Source: Bacteroidetes bacterium GWF2_43_63 (GTDB taxonomy: Bacteria; Bacteroidota; Bacteroidia; Bacteroidales; DTU049). Taken from it: a DNA stretch of 64,000 bases. The stretch is from the NCBI GenBank assembly GCA_001769275.1, contig MEOQ01000045.1:62001-126000 (forward strand), given 5' to 3'. Positions within the stretch are counted from its first letter, which is position 1; each line of letters starts with the position of its first letter. Positions 1-6,946 of the stretch are shown here, in pieces. A program made the position numbers and the translations under genes. Below the pieces are notes generated by a model. That model searched no databases. It saw only the letters and a program-made list of their open reading frames with translations, and was not told the DNA's origin.

Positions 1-1229
1 CATATAAAATTGAAGGTGTGCTGCAGGCCGTTGCTTCGAAAAGCTATCTGCAGCGGGCGCTGGCTATTGCCGGACTTGCAATGGGACCAACATTTATCCG
101 CAATTACAATGCATCCGCAGATGCCATTGCTGCACAAAATATCATTTCGAAACTTGGCGCAAAAGTCAGGGGTGGAAGCCGTCTGCATATTGTTCCCGGC
201 AAACCTGACCCCTCTTCTGAAATTATTTTTGATGCGGATGAATCTGGTCTGAGTTTACGCATGTTTTCTTTTATTGCAGCACTCTACGGAAGAGCAATCA
301 TGATGACTGGCAAGTATTCACTTTTGGCGCGGCCGGTCGAGCCCCTCGTTGAAGCATTGTTGCAATGCGGAATTCAGGTTAAAACCACCAATGGCGCATT
401 GCCGCTCACGATTTGCGGACCGATTTCGAAAAATAAAATTGAGCTGGATGGTTCTTTCAGTTCACATATGCTGTCGGGCTTATTGATTGCTGCTCCGCTC
501 CTGGAGCACGATACAGAAATTTCAGTACGCAATCTGGTGAGCCGGCCTTATATTGCAATGACGCTGAATATTATGCGGCAATTTGGTGTTGCCATCGAAA
601 ACAATAATTTCAGACAGTTCTATGTAAAAGGCCGTCAGCAGTATCAAGGGCAGGAATATAGTATTGAAGGTGACTGGAGCGCAGCTGCTAATTTTTTGGT
701 AGGCGCTGCAGTTTCCGGAAAAGTTGAAATGACTGGATTGAATCAGAATTCGCTTCAGGCTGATATGAAAATCCGGGAGATTCTGGTTGACTTTGGTGCG
801 CATGTAAATGTGCTCAATAATTTCATAAGTGTTAGTAAAAACGAGGCCAGGCCTTTCAAAGCCGACCTGACCGATTGTCCCGATTTATTTCCACCAGTGG
901 TGGTACTTGCAGCCGCAGCAAATGGTGCTTCGGTGTTAACCGGCACTCAGCGCCTCATTCATAAAGAGTCGAACCGGTTTAAATCATTGCTTGCTGTGTT
1001 TTCGAAACTCGGGCTGAAGCTTGAACCACAGGGAAACGACCTGCATGTTTTTGGCGTCGGCTCGCTCCAGGGTGGTGAAGTTGACAGCTTCAACGATCAC
1101 CGAATTGCCATGTGTGCAGCTATTGCCGCAACGCTGGCAAATTCGGAAATTAAGATCAGCAATGCTGAAGCAGTGAGTAAATCGTATCCCGATTTTTTTG
1201 CAGATCTGAGAAAAGTGATGGCGAAATAA
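1..1229 (+). CDS. aroA: 3-phosphoshikimate 1-carboxyvinyltransferase (EPSP synthase), 5' partial
   Basis: Sixth step of the shikimate pathway: joins phosphoenolpyruvate to shikimate 3-phosphate in the cytoplasm. The reading frame is open to the left edge (codons from base 3), so the true start lies outside; the GTG at 18 is internal to the conserved N-terminus. Seen: the SKSYLQRA substrate loop, the ESGLSLRMF motif (the Bacteroidota form of the usual NxGT-R motif), CPDLFPP and KESNR carrying the catalytic Asp and Glu, FNDHRIAM, and a C-terminal SKSYPDFF. These active-site motifs are intact, so the enzyme should be functional. About 405 residues are present, close to the usual length. Followed by a structured repeat element rather than a clear terminator. 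Confidence 0.96.
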   Translation, partial: YKIEGVLQAVASKSYLQRALAIAGLAMGPTFIRNYNASADAIAAQNIISKLGAKVRGGSRLHIVPGKPDPSSEIIFDADESGLSLRMFSFIAALYGRAIMMTGKYSLLARPVEPLVEALLQCGIQVKTTNGALPLTICGPISKNKIELDGSFSSHMLSGLLIAAPLLEHDTEISVRNLVSRPYIAMTLNIMRQFGVAIENNNFRQFYVKGRQQYQGQEYSIEGDWSAAANFLVGAAVSGKVEMTGLNQNSLQADMKIREILVDFGAHVNVLNNFISVSKNEARPFKADLTDCPDLFPPVVVLAAAANGASVLTGTQRLIHKESNRFKSLLAVFSKLGLKLEPQGNDLHVFGVGSLQGGEVDSFNDHRIAMCAAIAATLANSEIKISNAEAVSKSYPDFFADLRKVMAK

Positions 1230-1255
1230 TAAATATAAACTAAGCCATTCAAGAC

Positions 1256-1450
1256 GGCTTTTTCTAACGGGTAGATGTTACGACATTCCACCGTTTCGGC
1301 TAACTTCCGGGTTGACGTTTGACTTTATAAGCCGAAACATGGAACCGTCGTAACTACTGCAAAAACAACGGTTCCATGTTCTTCAGCTCCGGCGTCGCTT
1401 TCGAACGGTGGAATGTTGTTTTTGCATCCGACAACAATTTTTTGAAAGCC
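1256..1450. repeat. Two-hairpin intergenic repeat element, copy 1 (MITE-like)
   Basis: A 195-bp structured element. Hairpin A runs from TTACGA (1278-1283) to TCGTAA (1348-1353), with an inner stem GTTTCGGCT (1293-1301) / AGCCGAAAC (1330-1338). Hairpin B has arms GCAAAAACAAC (1359-1369) and GTTGTTTTTGC (1415-1425). The outer ends GGCTTT (1256-1261) and AAAGCC (1445-1450) are also inverted. It is homologous, in reverse orientation, to the 193-bp element at 40199-40391; arm changes are compensatory. It codes for nothing I can support and lies between the convergent aroA and SRAP genes. Confidence 0.8.
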
Positions 1451-1466
1451 CCGATAAAATGTCGGG

Positions 1467-2126
1467 TTAGAACAGCGTCTCCCGAAACTCATTCAGTAAG
1501 CTTTCGTCGTCGTTTTTCGGATTGTTCACCCGCGAAGAAACGGGATAAAAATCAAATTCGAGTTGCCCGGATATTTTTGCAATGGTTGCTGCATCGGTAT
1601 TGTTTGAAAGCCACTCATGCTGCAGTTCTTTGGGCACTACAAGGGGCATGCGTTCGTGAATATGTCTGATGTTTTGAGCAGCTTCGGTGGTGATGATGGT
1701 GAAAGTATTTACTTGTTGTCCGTCGGCATCCAGCCATGTATCCCAGAGCCCGGCCATAGCAAAGAGTTTTGCTTCTTTTGGTTTTATTACAAATGGCTGA
1801 CGGTTTTTATCCTGCATCCATTCAAACCACGATGTGGCGGGAATAAGGCAGCGAGCGGTCTGTACAAGTTTGCGAAACGATGGTTTTTCGTGCAGTGTTT
1901 CAACCCGGGCATTGATCATTTTATTTCCGATGGCGGGATCCTTGGCCCACGAAGGAACAAGTCCCCAGCGAAACAACGACAGTGCACCGGGTTTAGTATT
2001 GGTGATAACACCCGCCACCTGCGATGGTGCAATATTATAGCGCGGCCTGAACTCAGGTGGTACCGCCAGATTCCACTCTTCTTCCAGGTCTTTTTTCTTT
2101 ACATTGGCTGTGAAACGTCCGCACAT
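1467..2126 (-). CDS. SOS response-associated peptidase family protein (SRAP; YedK/HMCES)
   Basis: Member of the SRAP family, which crosslinks covalently to abasic sites in single-stranded DNA through Cys2 after removal of the initiator Met, shielding them from cleavage. The start at 2126 is chosen because it gives MCGRFT and so places the catalytic Cys at position 2; a longer reading from 2204 would bury it. Also visible: the INARVET segment (Asn), the SWFEW segment (Glu) and HERMP (His), the usual active-site set. 219 residues is a normal family length. It is a single gene, divergent from the toxin-antitoxin pair; a box related to the -7 consensus (CGAAGATA on + strand, 2149-2156) lies just upstream. 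Confidence 0.95.
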   Translation of the reverse strand: MCGRFTANVKKKDLEEEWNLAVPPEFRPRYNIAPSQVAGVITNTKPGALSLFRWGLVPSWAKDPAIGNKMINARVETLHEKPSFRKLVQTARCLIPATSWFEWMQDKNRQPFVIKPKEAKLFAMAGLWDTWLDADGQQVNTFTIITTEAAQNIRHIHERMPLVVPKELQHEWLSNNTDAATIAKISGQLEFDFYPVSSRVNNPKNDDESLLNEFRETLF

Positions 2127-2176
2127 GGTGTGTGGTTTTTTATATATACGAAGATATAGAATAAATGCAATTTTTG

Positions 2177-2184
2177 TATCTTTG
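2177..2184 (+). promoter_or_regulatory. Bacteroidota -7 box for the AbiEii-type operon
   Basis: TATCTTTG matches the TAnnTTTG consensus exactly and lies 21 bases before the start codon of the DUF6922-like gene, with a T-rich stretch directly upstream. Confidence 0.65.
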
Positions 2185-2205
2185 TTCATATTCATGTTTT
2201 GCATA

Positions 2206-2520
2206 ATGGAAGAAAATTCCGGACATATTTCAGTGGCAGATTTCTCAAAGCATATGTTTTGGGATGTGAATAAAGCGGAAATTGATTTAGTGCGCGATCG
2301 TCACTATGTTGTCAGGCAAGTATTCAGCTGTGGCCTGATGAATGACTGGAAGCTTATTTGCCGGTTGTATGGCATTCAGGAAATAGGCGAAATTGCAAAG
2401 CAGATACGGGATCTTGATCCAAAATCACATGCTTTTATTGCCTTGATTGCAAAAATACCTGAAGAGGATTTTTTATGCTACACTACGAAACAATCGACAC
2501 CCCAACACTGGAACTTCTGA
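2206..2520 (+). CDS. DUF6922-like protein, probable antitoxin partner of AbiEii-type toxin
   Basis: A 104-residue soluble protein. I recognise the pattern of the Bacteroidota DUF6922 family: N-terminal FSKHMFWD, a middle helical region with VVRQVFSCG and DWKLICRLYG, an LDPKSHAFI block, and the conserved ending CYTTKQSTPQHWN. The ATG at 2206 follows the -7 box at 2177 and begins the conserved region; upstream in-frame codons belong to the divergent promoter region. It overlaps the following nucleotidyltransferase toxin gene by 46 bases, so the two are translated together. By position it should be the antitoxin or regulator, as AbiEi is for AbiEii in type IV systems, but I see no classical DNA-binding motif, so that role is inferred. 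Confidence 0.8.
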   Translation: MEENSGHISVADFSKHMFWDVNKAEIDLVRDRHYVVRQVFSCGLMNDWKLICRLYGIQEIGEIAKQIRDLDPKSHAFIALIAKIPEEDFLCYTTKQSTPQHWNF

Positions 2521-3095
2521 AAGACCTGATGCAGATTCCTGCTCTGAAAAATCTGCGTCTTGTTGGCGGAACCGGTCTGGCTTTACAAAAAGGTCACCGG
2601 AAGTCTGTTGATATTGATTTATTCGGATCGATTAAAACCGACGAAATTGAATTAATGAATTCGCTAAGCGTGTTTAAGGATATGAAAATCCTTCAGCAAA
2701 CAAAAAACATTAAAGTATTTTCCATTAATAATATCAAGACAGACATTGTGAATTATCCCTATCCATGGTTGTTTTCTGGAGTTGAAACGGATGGAATCAG
2801 AATGGCAGATATCAGAGATGTTGCTGCAATGAAAGTGGCCGCTATTACAAACCGTGGAACGAAAAAGGATTTTATTGATTTGTGCTTTTTACTTCAGGAT
2901 TTTTCTATTTCTGAAATAGTCGGATTTTATCTGACTAAATATATTGATGGTTCAGATTTTATGGCGCTGAGGAGCCTTGTTTATTTTTCTGATGCCGAAA
3001 GTGATCTGATGCCTGAAATGCTTATTCCTGGTGATTGGGACTCAATCAAAATTAAGATTAAGACCGAGGCTGAAAGATATCAAAAGTTAATATAA
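2475..3095 (+). CDS. AbiEii/AbiGii-type nucleotidyltransferase toxin
   Basis: Nucleotidyltransferase-fold protein of the AbiEii family, the toxin arm of type IV toxin-antitoxin / abortive infection systems; known relatives transfer nucleotides to RNA, often tRNA. Seen: the GGTGLALQ loop, the metal-binding DIDLF motif (Asp-x-Asp), the downstream MAVAAI-like helix with MKVAAITNRGTKKDFIDL, which carries the family's conserved Lys/Asp motif. 206 residues, slightly short for the family but typical of Bacteroidota copies. The 46-base overlap with the DUF6922-like gene fixes the operon. Substrate and phage-defence role are not shown by sequence. Confidence 0.88.
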   Translation: MLHYETIDTPTLELLKDLMQIPALKNLRLVGGTGLALQKGHRKSVDIDLFGSIKTDEIELMNSLSVFKDMKILQQTKNIKVFSINNIKTDIVNYPYPWLFSGVETDGIRMADIRDVAAMKVAAITNRGTKKDFIDLCFLLQDFSISEIVGFYLTKYIDGSDFMALRSLVYFSDAESDLMPEMLIPGDWDSIKIKIKTEAERYQKLI

Positions 3096-3143
3096 CGCTT
3101 TTGGGAATTTTCTCACACGTGAAAAGGCAATTTGTTTTCTCAT

Positions 3144-3755
3144 TTATATCAATCCCGTCCACGAATAGCGGTCGATGACGTTGCCGAATTTGGTTTGAAG
3201 AAATTTAAACGACGGCAGGAAATGTTTGCGTTCGAGATACACAAAATATTCGCGGGTGAGTACGTGAATGTCGTCGTCACTGGCATCCTCGGGAATCGTG
3301 AAGCGGTAATTCATATCGCGCAGAAGCCCGATGCGGGGCGCTTTTTCGAATACCGAAGCAAAAGTGGATTTAAATGGAAAATCGATGGCCAGTCCAAGAT
3401 AATAATAACGTAGCAATGAATTGAAGCCATAGTTGCGATAGGCGCGTTTGGTAGCTCCACGTCCGAGCAGAATGCCGGGGAAGAGATCGAGATGCGCCGG
3501 AATGGTATAATGCAGCTTTTCTTCCGCTTCGTGGCGGGTTCGGATAAACTCACCACGCAACGACGACATCAGTTCATCCTTTTCGTTGAAAACGCCGAGA
3601 ACAATGGCGATGTCGTCTACCTGGTTCCATTCGAGATAGGAATAATTGAGAACCTTGAATTGCGCCGATGACTCATAGGCCTCCTGCCGGACTGCAAACA
3701 CAGCATCTGCATCGTTCTTATTCAACCTTCGTACGTAACCGATCCCCGTATTCAT
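3144..3755 (-). CDS. GNAT-like / FeeM-type N-acyl transferase domain protein
   Basis: A 203-residue soluble protein I place in the GNAT fold with moderate confidence. The order of elements fits: N-terminal VRRLNKNDADAVFAVRQEAY (strand-helix), a central strand with SSLRGEFI, then LGRGATKRAYRNYGFNSLL, which resembles the acyl-CoA pyrophosphate-binding turn plus helix. A second large block (RIGLLRDMNYRF and following) resembles N-acyl amino acid synthase-like GNATs. The substrate cannot be read from the sequence. It is convergent with the toxin gene and divergent from the alcohol dehydrogenase gene, so it is transcribed alone. Confidence 0.6.
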   Translation of the reverse strand: MNTGIGYVRRLNKNDADAVFAVRQEAYESSAQFKVLNYSYLEWNQVDDIAIVLGVFNEKDELMSSLRGEFIRTRHEAEEKLHYTIPAHLDLFPGILLGRGATKRAYRNYGFNSLLRYYYLGLAIDFPFKSTFASVFEKAPRIGLLRDMNYRFTIPEDASDDDIHVLTREYFVYLERKHFLPSFKFLQTKFGNVIDRYSWTGLI

Positions 3756-3787
3756 GTGCTAAAATAATATTGATTTGATCAAATTCC

Positions 3788-3795
3788 TAACTTTG
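3788..3795 (+). promoter_or_regulatory. Bacteroidota -7 box for the alcohol dehydrogenase gene
   Basis: TAACTTTG, an exact TAnnTTTG match, 11 bases before the ATG at 3807. Confidence 0.6.
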
Positions 3796-3806
3796 TTAAA
3801 AAAATC

Positions 3807-4949
3807 ATGGAAAATTTTATTTGGAATATACCGACACAAATGCATTTCGGAAAGGATGTATGTCTGAAAATGAGAACAATACTTCCGGCATTTGGTTCAA
3901 AAGTCTTGCTGATCAGAGGAGGCGAGTCTACGGTTAAAAACGGCGTCCGGCAGAAGATGATCAACGAAATTGAGAGTGCCGGATTGCAATGGAAAGAATT
4001 TTCAGGAGTGAAACCAAATCCCGAAATCGAAGAAGCCCGCGAAGCCGTGAAGATTGGCCGGGAGTTCGCCCCGGATGTGATTCTGGCCGTTGGCGGTGGC
4101 AGTGTAATTGATACGGCCAAAGCCATTGCAGCAGCGATTCCGGTCGATAACGATCCGTGGGATTTATATACAGGAAAACTGAAACCAAAAACAGCTGTTC
4201 CCATCATTGCTGTGCTGACACTGGCCGCGACCGGCACCGAGATGAATCCGTTCAGCGTGATGCAGAACAGAGCTGAAGGTGTGAAGACATCGTTCATGAG
4301 CCGGTTGGTGGCGCCAAAATACAGTTTTCTGGATCCGTCATTTACAGTGAGTGTACCGCGTGCGTATACTGCCTACGGAATTTCGGATCTTGTGGCGCAC
4401 TCCATGGAAGCATGGTTTGGCGAAGGAGATGCAAGTCTTTCAGACCGTTTTACGGTGGCCATTATTCAGGAAGCAATCGAGTATGGACCTCGCCTGTTGA
4501 AGGAAGTGGACAATGTCGATCTGCGCGCACGCATCATGTATGCAGCTACCTGTGCGCTGAATGAGCTTACCATGTTTGGCCGCAAAAGTGGTGACTGGGG
4601 TGTGCATGGTCTTGGTCATGTGTTTTCATTACTCTATGGAATTCCGCATGGAGCAACGCTTTCGGCCATTTATCCGGCATGGATGAAACACATTGCCAAA
4701 CGCGATTCAGCCCGCATTGCGGAATTTGGAAAAGCGGTATTCGGTGTTTCGGGTGTTGATCAAACCATTGAGCATACCATAAAAATGTATCGCAGTTTTT
4801 TAAGTCCGACAAATCTCAACGAAATGAAAATTGAAAGTTATGATGAGCATCAGGTGATCGATGCGATGATAAAATCAGAAGCTTCGGGATATCATTATTT
4901 ACTTAATGAAGAGGATTATCGAGAAATACTGCAATTTATGAAAGCGTAG
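3807..4949 (+). CDS. iron-containing alcohol dehydrogenase (YqhD/butanol dehydrogenase-like)
   Basis: Group III metal-dependent alcohol dehydrogenase, reducing aldehydes to alcohols (or the reverse) with NAD(P)H in the cytoplasm. Seen: an N-terminal nucleotide-binding half with GGGSVIDTAKAIA, the TLAATGTEMN segment, and a C-terminal helical half with the metal ligands in SDLVAHSME (Asp, His) and the HGLGHVFSLLYGIPHG segment (two His). 380 residues is the family norm. N-terminal FIWNIPTQMHFGK resembles the YqhD/BdhA branch, which usually prefers NADPH. The gene is monocistronic by spacing. Other aldehyde-related genes in the window (deoC-AOR) are over 30 kb away, so no pathway link can be claimed. 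Confidence 0.93.
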   Translation: MENFIWNIPTQMHFGKDVCLKMRTILPAFGSKVLLIRGGESTVKNGVRQKMINEIESAGLQWKEFSGVKPNPEIEEAREAVKIGREFAPDVILAVGGGSVIDTAKAIAAAIPVDNDPWDLYTGKLKPKTAVPIIAVLTLAATGTEMNPFSVMQNRAEGVKTSFMSRLVAPKYSFLDPSFTVSVPRAYTAYGISDLVAHSMEAWFGEGDASLSDRFTVAIIQEAIEYGPRLLKEVDNVDLRARIMYAATCALNELTMFGRKSGDWGVHGLGHVFSLLYGIPHGATLSAIYPAWMKHIAKRDSARIAEFGKAVFGVSGVDQTIEHTIKMYRSFLSPTNLNEMKIESYDEHQVIDAMIKSEASGYHYLLNEEDYREILQFMKA

Positions 4950-4966
4950 TCACTGCCATTTCTTTT

Positions 4967-4974
4967 TAACTTTG
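4967..4974 (+). promoter_or_regulatory. Bacteroidota -7 box for mtgA
   Basis: TAACTTTG, an exact consensus match, 17 bases before the mtgA start. Confidence 0.6.
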
Positions 4975-4991
4975 CAAAGCAAATTCAATTC

Positions 4992-5744
4992 ATGGCTACC
5001 CTTAAAAAGAAAAAACGCTCGTTTTTCGGCCGTATATGGCGGTTTTGTCTGAAACTGGCATTGATGTTTTTTGTTCTTTCAATAGGATCTACGATTGTGT
5101 ATCGATGGGTCAATCCGCCGGTAACACCATTAATGATCATTCGTCTTTTCGGCCAGAAAATGGAGGGAAAGGAATTGAAAATGGAATATGACTGGGTGGA
5201 TATTGATTCCATCAGCACATATATGCCGCAGGCAGTCATCGCAGGCGAAGATGGTTATTTTTTATATCACAATGGTTTCGATTGGGATGCTATTGCGCAG
5301 GCACAGGAGTATAATAAGACGCATAAAATCAAGCGCGGCGCAAGCACCGTTTCGCAGCAAACTGCAAAAAATGTTTTTCTATGGCCAGACCGAACCTGGC
5401 TTCGCAAGGGGCTTGAAGTGTATTTTACTTTTTTGATAGAAACGTTTTGGAGCAAGGAAAGAATCATGGAAGTGTATCTGAATGTGATTGAATATGGCGA
5501 AGGAGTTTATGGTGTAGAGAAAGCTTCGCAAGGGTATTTTAAGCGATCCGCAAAAAAGCTGACCATGGATCAGGCCGCCACGCTGGTGGCGTGTTTGCCG
5601 AATCCGCGCAAATGGAACCCTGCGATTGCTCCGTCCATTATGTTTTCGCGAAAGGCAATTATTCTGCGCAATATGTATAACATCGGTCCGCAGACATTAG
5701 ATAAACATCCATACAGCGAAGTCCGTGGAAAAAAGAGGCGATAA
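4992..5744 (+). CDS. mtgA: monofunctional biosynthetic peptidoglycan transglycosylase
   Basis: Glycosyltransferase family 51 enzyme that polymerises lipid II into glycan strands at the outer face of the inner membrane. Seen: a basic N-terminus followed by one membrane anchor (about residues 15-38), then the GT51 motifs in order: AGEDGYFLYHNGFD with the catalytic Glu, RGASTVSQQTAKNVFLW, KERIMEVYLNVIEYG, and AATLVACLPNPRKWNP. No transpeptidase domain follows, and 250 residues fits the monofunctional class. Its last 20 bases overlap the next gene, so the prolyl-tRNA editing protein is probably co-expressed. Confidence 0.95.
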   Translation: MATLKKKKRSFFGRIWRFCLKLALMFFVLSIGSTIVYRWVNPPVTPLMIIRLFGQKMEGKELKMEYDWVDIDSISTYMPQAVIAGEDGYFLYHNGFDWDAIAQAQEYNKTHKIKRGASTVSQQTAKNVFLWPDRTWLRKGLEVYFTFLIETFWSKERIMEVYLNVIEYGEGVYGVEKASQGYFKRSAKKLTMDQAATLVACLPNPRKWNPAIAPSIMFSRKAIILRNMYNIGPQTLDKHPYSEVRGKKRR

Positions 5745-6222
5745 AGAAGTTTATGCATGGCTTGAGAAGCTCGGAATTGCGCATGATTATTACGAACATC
5801 CGCCGGCTCCGACAGCCGAAATTGCAGCGCAATACTGGAAAGACATTGATGCGGCGCATTGCAAGAATTTGTTTTTCCGCAACCACAAAGGCAATCAGCA
5901 TTATCTGGTTATTTTTCATTATCAGCAGAATATTCTGATCCGGGATCTGGAGCAGCGTTTGAAGCAGGGAAAGCTCACATTTGCTTCACCCGAACGCATG
6001 GAGCGATATCTGAAAATCAGCCCCGGGAGCGTGTCTCCGTTTGGTCTCATTCACGACAAGGATCATCATATCATTGTATTTCTCGATGAAAATCTGCTGC
6101 AATACGACCGCATCAGTTTTCATCCGAATCTGAACGAAGCCTCTCTGGTTGTTGGGTTTGGGGATTTTATGAGATATTTGGAGGCGGTGGGGAATAGGTA
6201 TGAGTTTTTGAGTTTGTATTAA
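5725..6222 (+). CDS. prolyl-tRNA editing protein (ProXp-ala / YbaK-like)
   Basis: Trans-editing deacylase that removes mischarged amino acid (Ala in the ProXp-ala group) from tRNA-Pro. Seen: CKNLFFRNHKGNQHYLV with the conserved Lys, PGSVSPFGLIHD, and the C-terminal FHPNLNEASLVV block; these are diagnostic of the family. 165 residues, complete. The start is a GTG at 5725 inside the end of mtgA (20-base overlap); the conserved region begins right after it, and there is no later suitable start. The pairing with a cell-wall enzyme is positional only. Confidence 0.9.
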   Translation: MEKRGDKEVYAWLEKLGIAHDYYEHPPAPTAEIAAQYWKDIDAAHCKNLFFRNHKGNQHYLVIFHYQQNILIRDLEQRLKQGKLTFASPERMERYLKISPGSVSPFGLIHDKDHHIIVFLDENLLQYDRISFHPNLNEASLVVGFGDFMRYLEAVGNRYEFLSLY

Positions 6223-6239
6223 GAATTAAACTGTACGAA

Positions 6240-6725
6240 ATGCAAATGAATGATGCTGATAGAAAGCTAATCCAGTACCAATGCAGAGCAGGCTTTGTTG
6301 TTCCAAGCTTGCTGTTTTTTTCTTCGTTACTGGTTTCCTTTGCATTTTTGGTGAATAAAAAAAGTCTGAATTCTGACAAAGAATTTGTTTTTATAATTTG
6401 GCTATTGATCTCTTTGGTAGCGGCAATTCTGATATCATTTATCATGAACAGAAAATATTATCAAGATTTGCGCTTTGGAGAAAAGGAATGCAAAAAGAAA
6501 ATCATCCAGAACACTATTCAAAGAACGGAATATGAGGCCGGAAGTGGCGTTGTAGGTCATTCAGCCATGGAAATGAAAGCTTTTACCCGTTACGATATCA
6601 TCGTCGAAAACATCGCTTATCAAGTTGAAGTAGATTTTTATTTGCATAGTAAAAAGGGAGATGCAGTTCTCTTTTATTATGCCAGTAAAAGCAGGTTTTT
6701 ATTAGGCTTCGAATTGGAAAAATAA
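6240..6725 (+). CDS. hypothetical membrane protein
   Basis: I do not recognise this 161-residue protein. It has two hydrophobic segments (about residues 15-37 and 48-68) joined by a short polar loop, then a soluble tail containing a basic stretch (KECKKKI) and a beta-rich region (YDIIVENIAYQVEVDFYLHSKKGDAVLFYYA). Codon use and base composition are lower in GC than its upstream neighbours, which may indicate a more recent arrival. It follows the prolyl-tRNA editing gene by 17 bases and ends before a palindromic repeat region. Confidence 0.6.
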   Translation: MQMNDADRKLIQYQCRAGFVVPSLLFFSSLLVSFAFLVNKKSLNSDKEFVFIIWLLISLVAAILISFIMNRKYYQDLRFGEKECKKKIIQNTIQRTEYEAGSGVVGHSAMEMKAFTRYDIIVENIAYQVEVDFYLHSKKGDAVLFYYASKSRFLLGFELEK

Positions 6726-6754
6726 TAAAACAGTGTTATAAATAAATAGGAGAA

Positions 6755-6847
6755 ATCCGCCGCGGCGGATGAGTTCCAGGTCGCTGTCTTCCTTCGATAC
6801 AATTTTTTCTTCGTTTCCCTTCGAAAAAATCACTCAGGATGACAGCG
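6755..6847. repeat. 16-bp perfect palindrome and dispersed 'CTTCGATAC' repeat
   Basis: ATCCGCCG/CGGCGGAT is a perfect 16-base palindrome (6755-6770). It is followed at 6782-6847 by an element with inverted ends CGCTGTC / GACAGCG and an internal inverted pair around TTCGA. A close relative lies at 44458-44514. This type of intergenic sequence (CTTCGATAC...CTTCGAAAAA...CTCAGGATGACAGCG) is repeated in many bacterial genomes. Confidence 0.7.
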
Positions 6848-6854
6848 ATTTAGA

Positions 6855-6942
6855 GGCTGGGCGTAGTCTTTAATATAAAATACGCTGGGCGTAGTCTGGA
6901 GACTACGCCCTCCAGAAAAATATTAAAAGACTACGCCCAGCC
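6855..6942. terminator. Long nested palindrome between convergent genes, probable bidirectional terminator
   Basis: Outer arms 6855-6876 and 6920-6942 (GGCTGGGCGTAGTCTTTAAT and its complement) match over 22 bases with one extra A. Inside lies a second hairpin, GGGCGTAGTCT / AGACTACGCCC (6888-6898, 6900-6910). The GGGCGTAGTCT unit thus occurs four times, two per strand. It sits between the ends of the hypothetical membrane gene (6725) and hemW (6947, opposite strand), where a bidirectional terminator is expected, but it may also be a repeat element. Confidence 0.65.
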
Positions 6943-6946
6943 ATAC

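Noticed and set aside
2104-2205. Upstream extension of the DUF6922-like gene
   Set aside because: It overlaps the start of the divergent SRAP gene and the -7 box at 2177; the conserved part starts at 2206.
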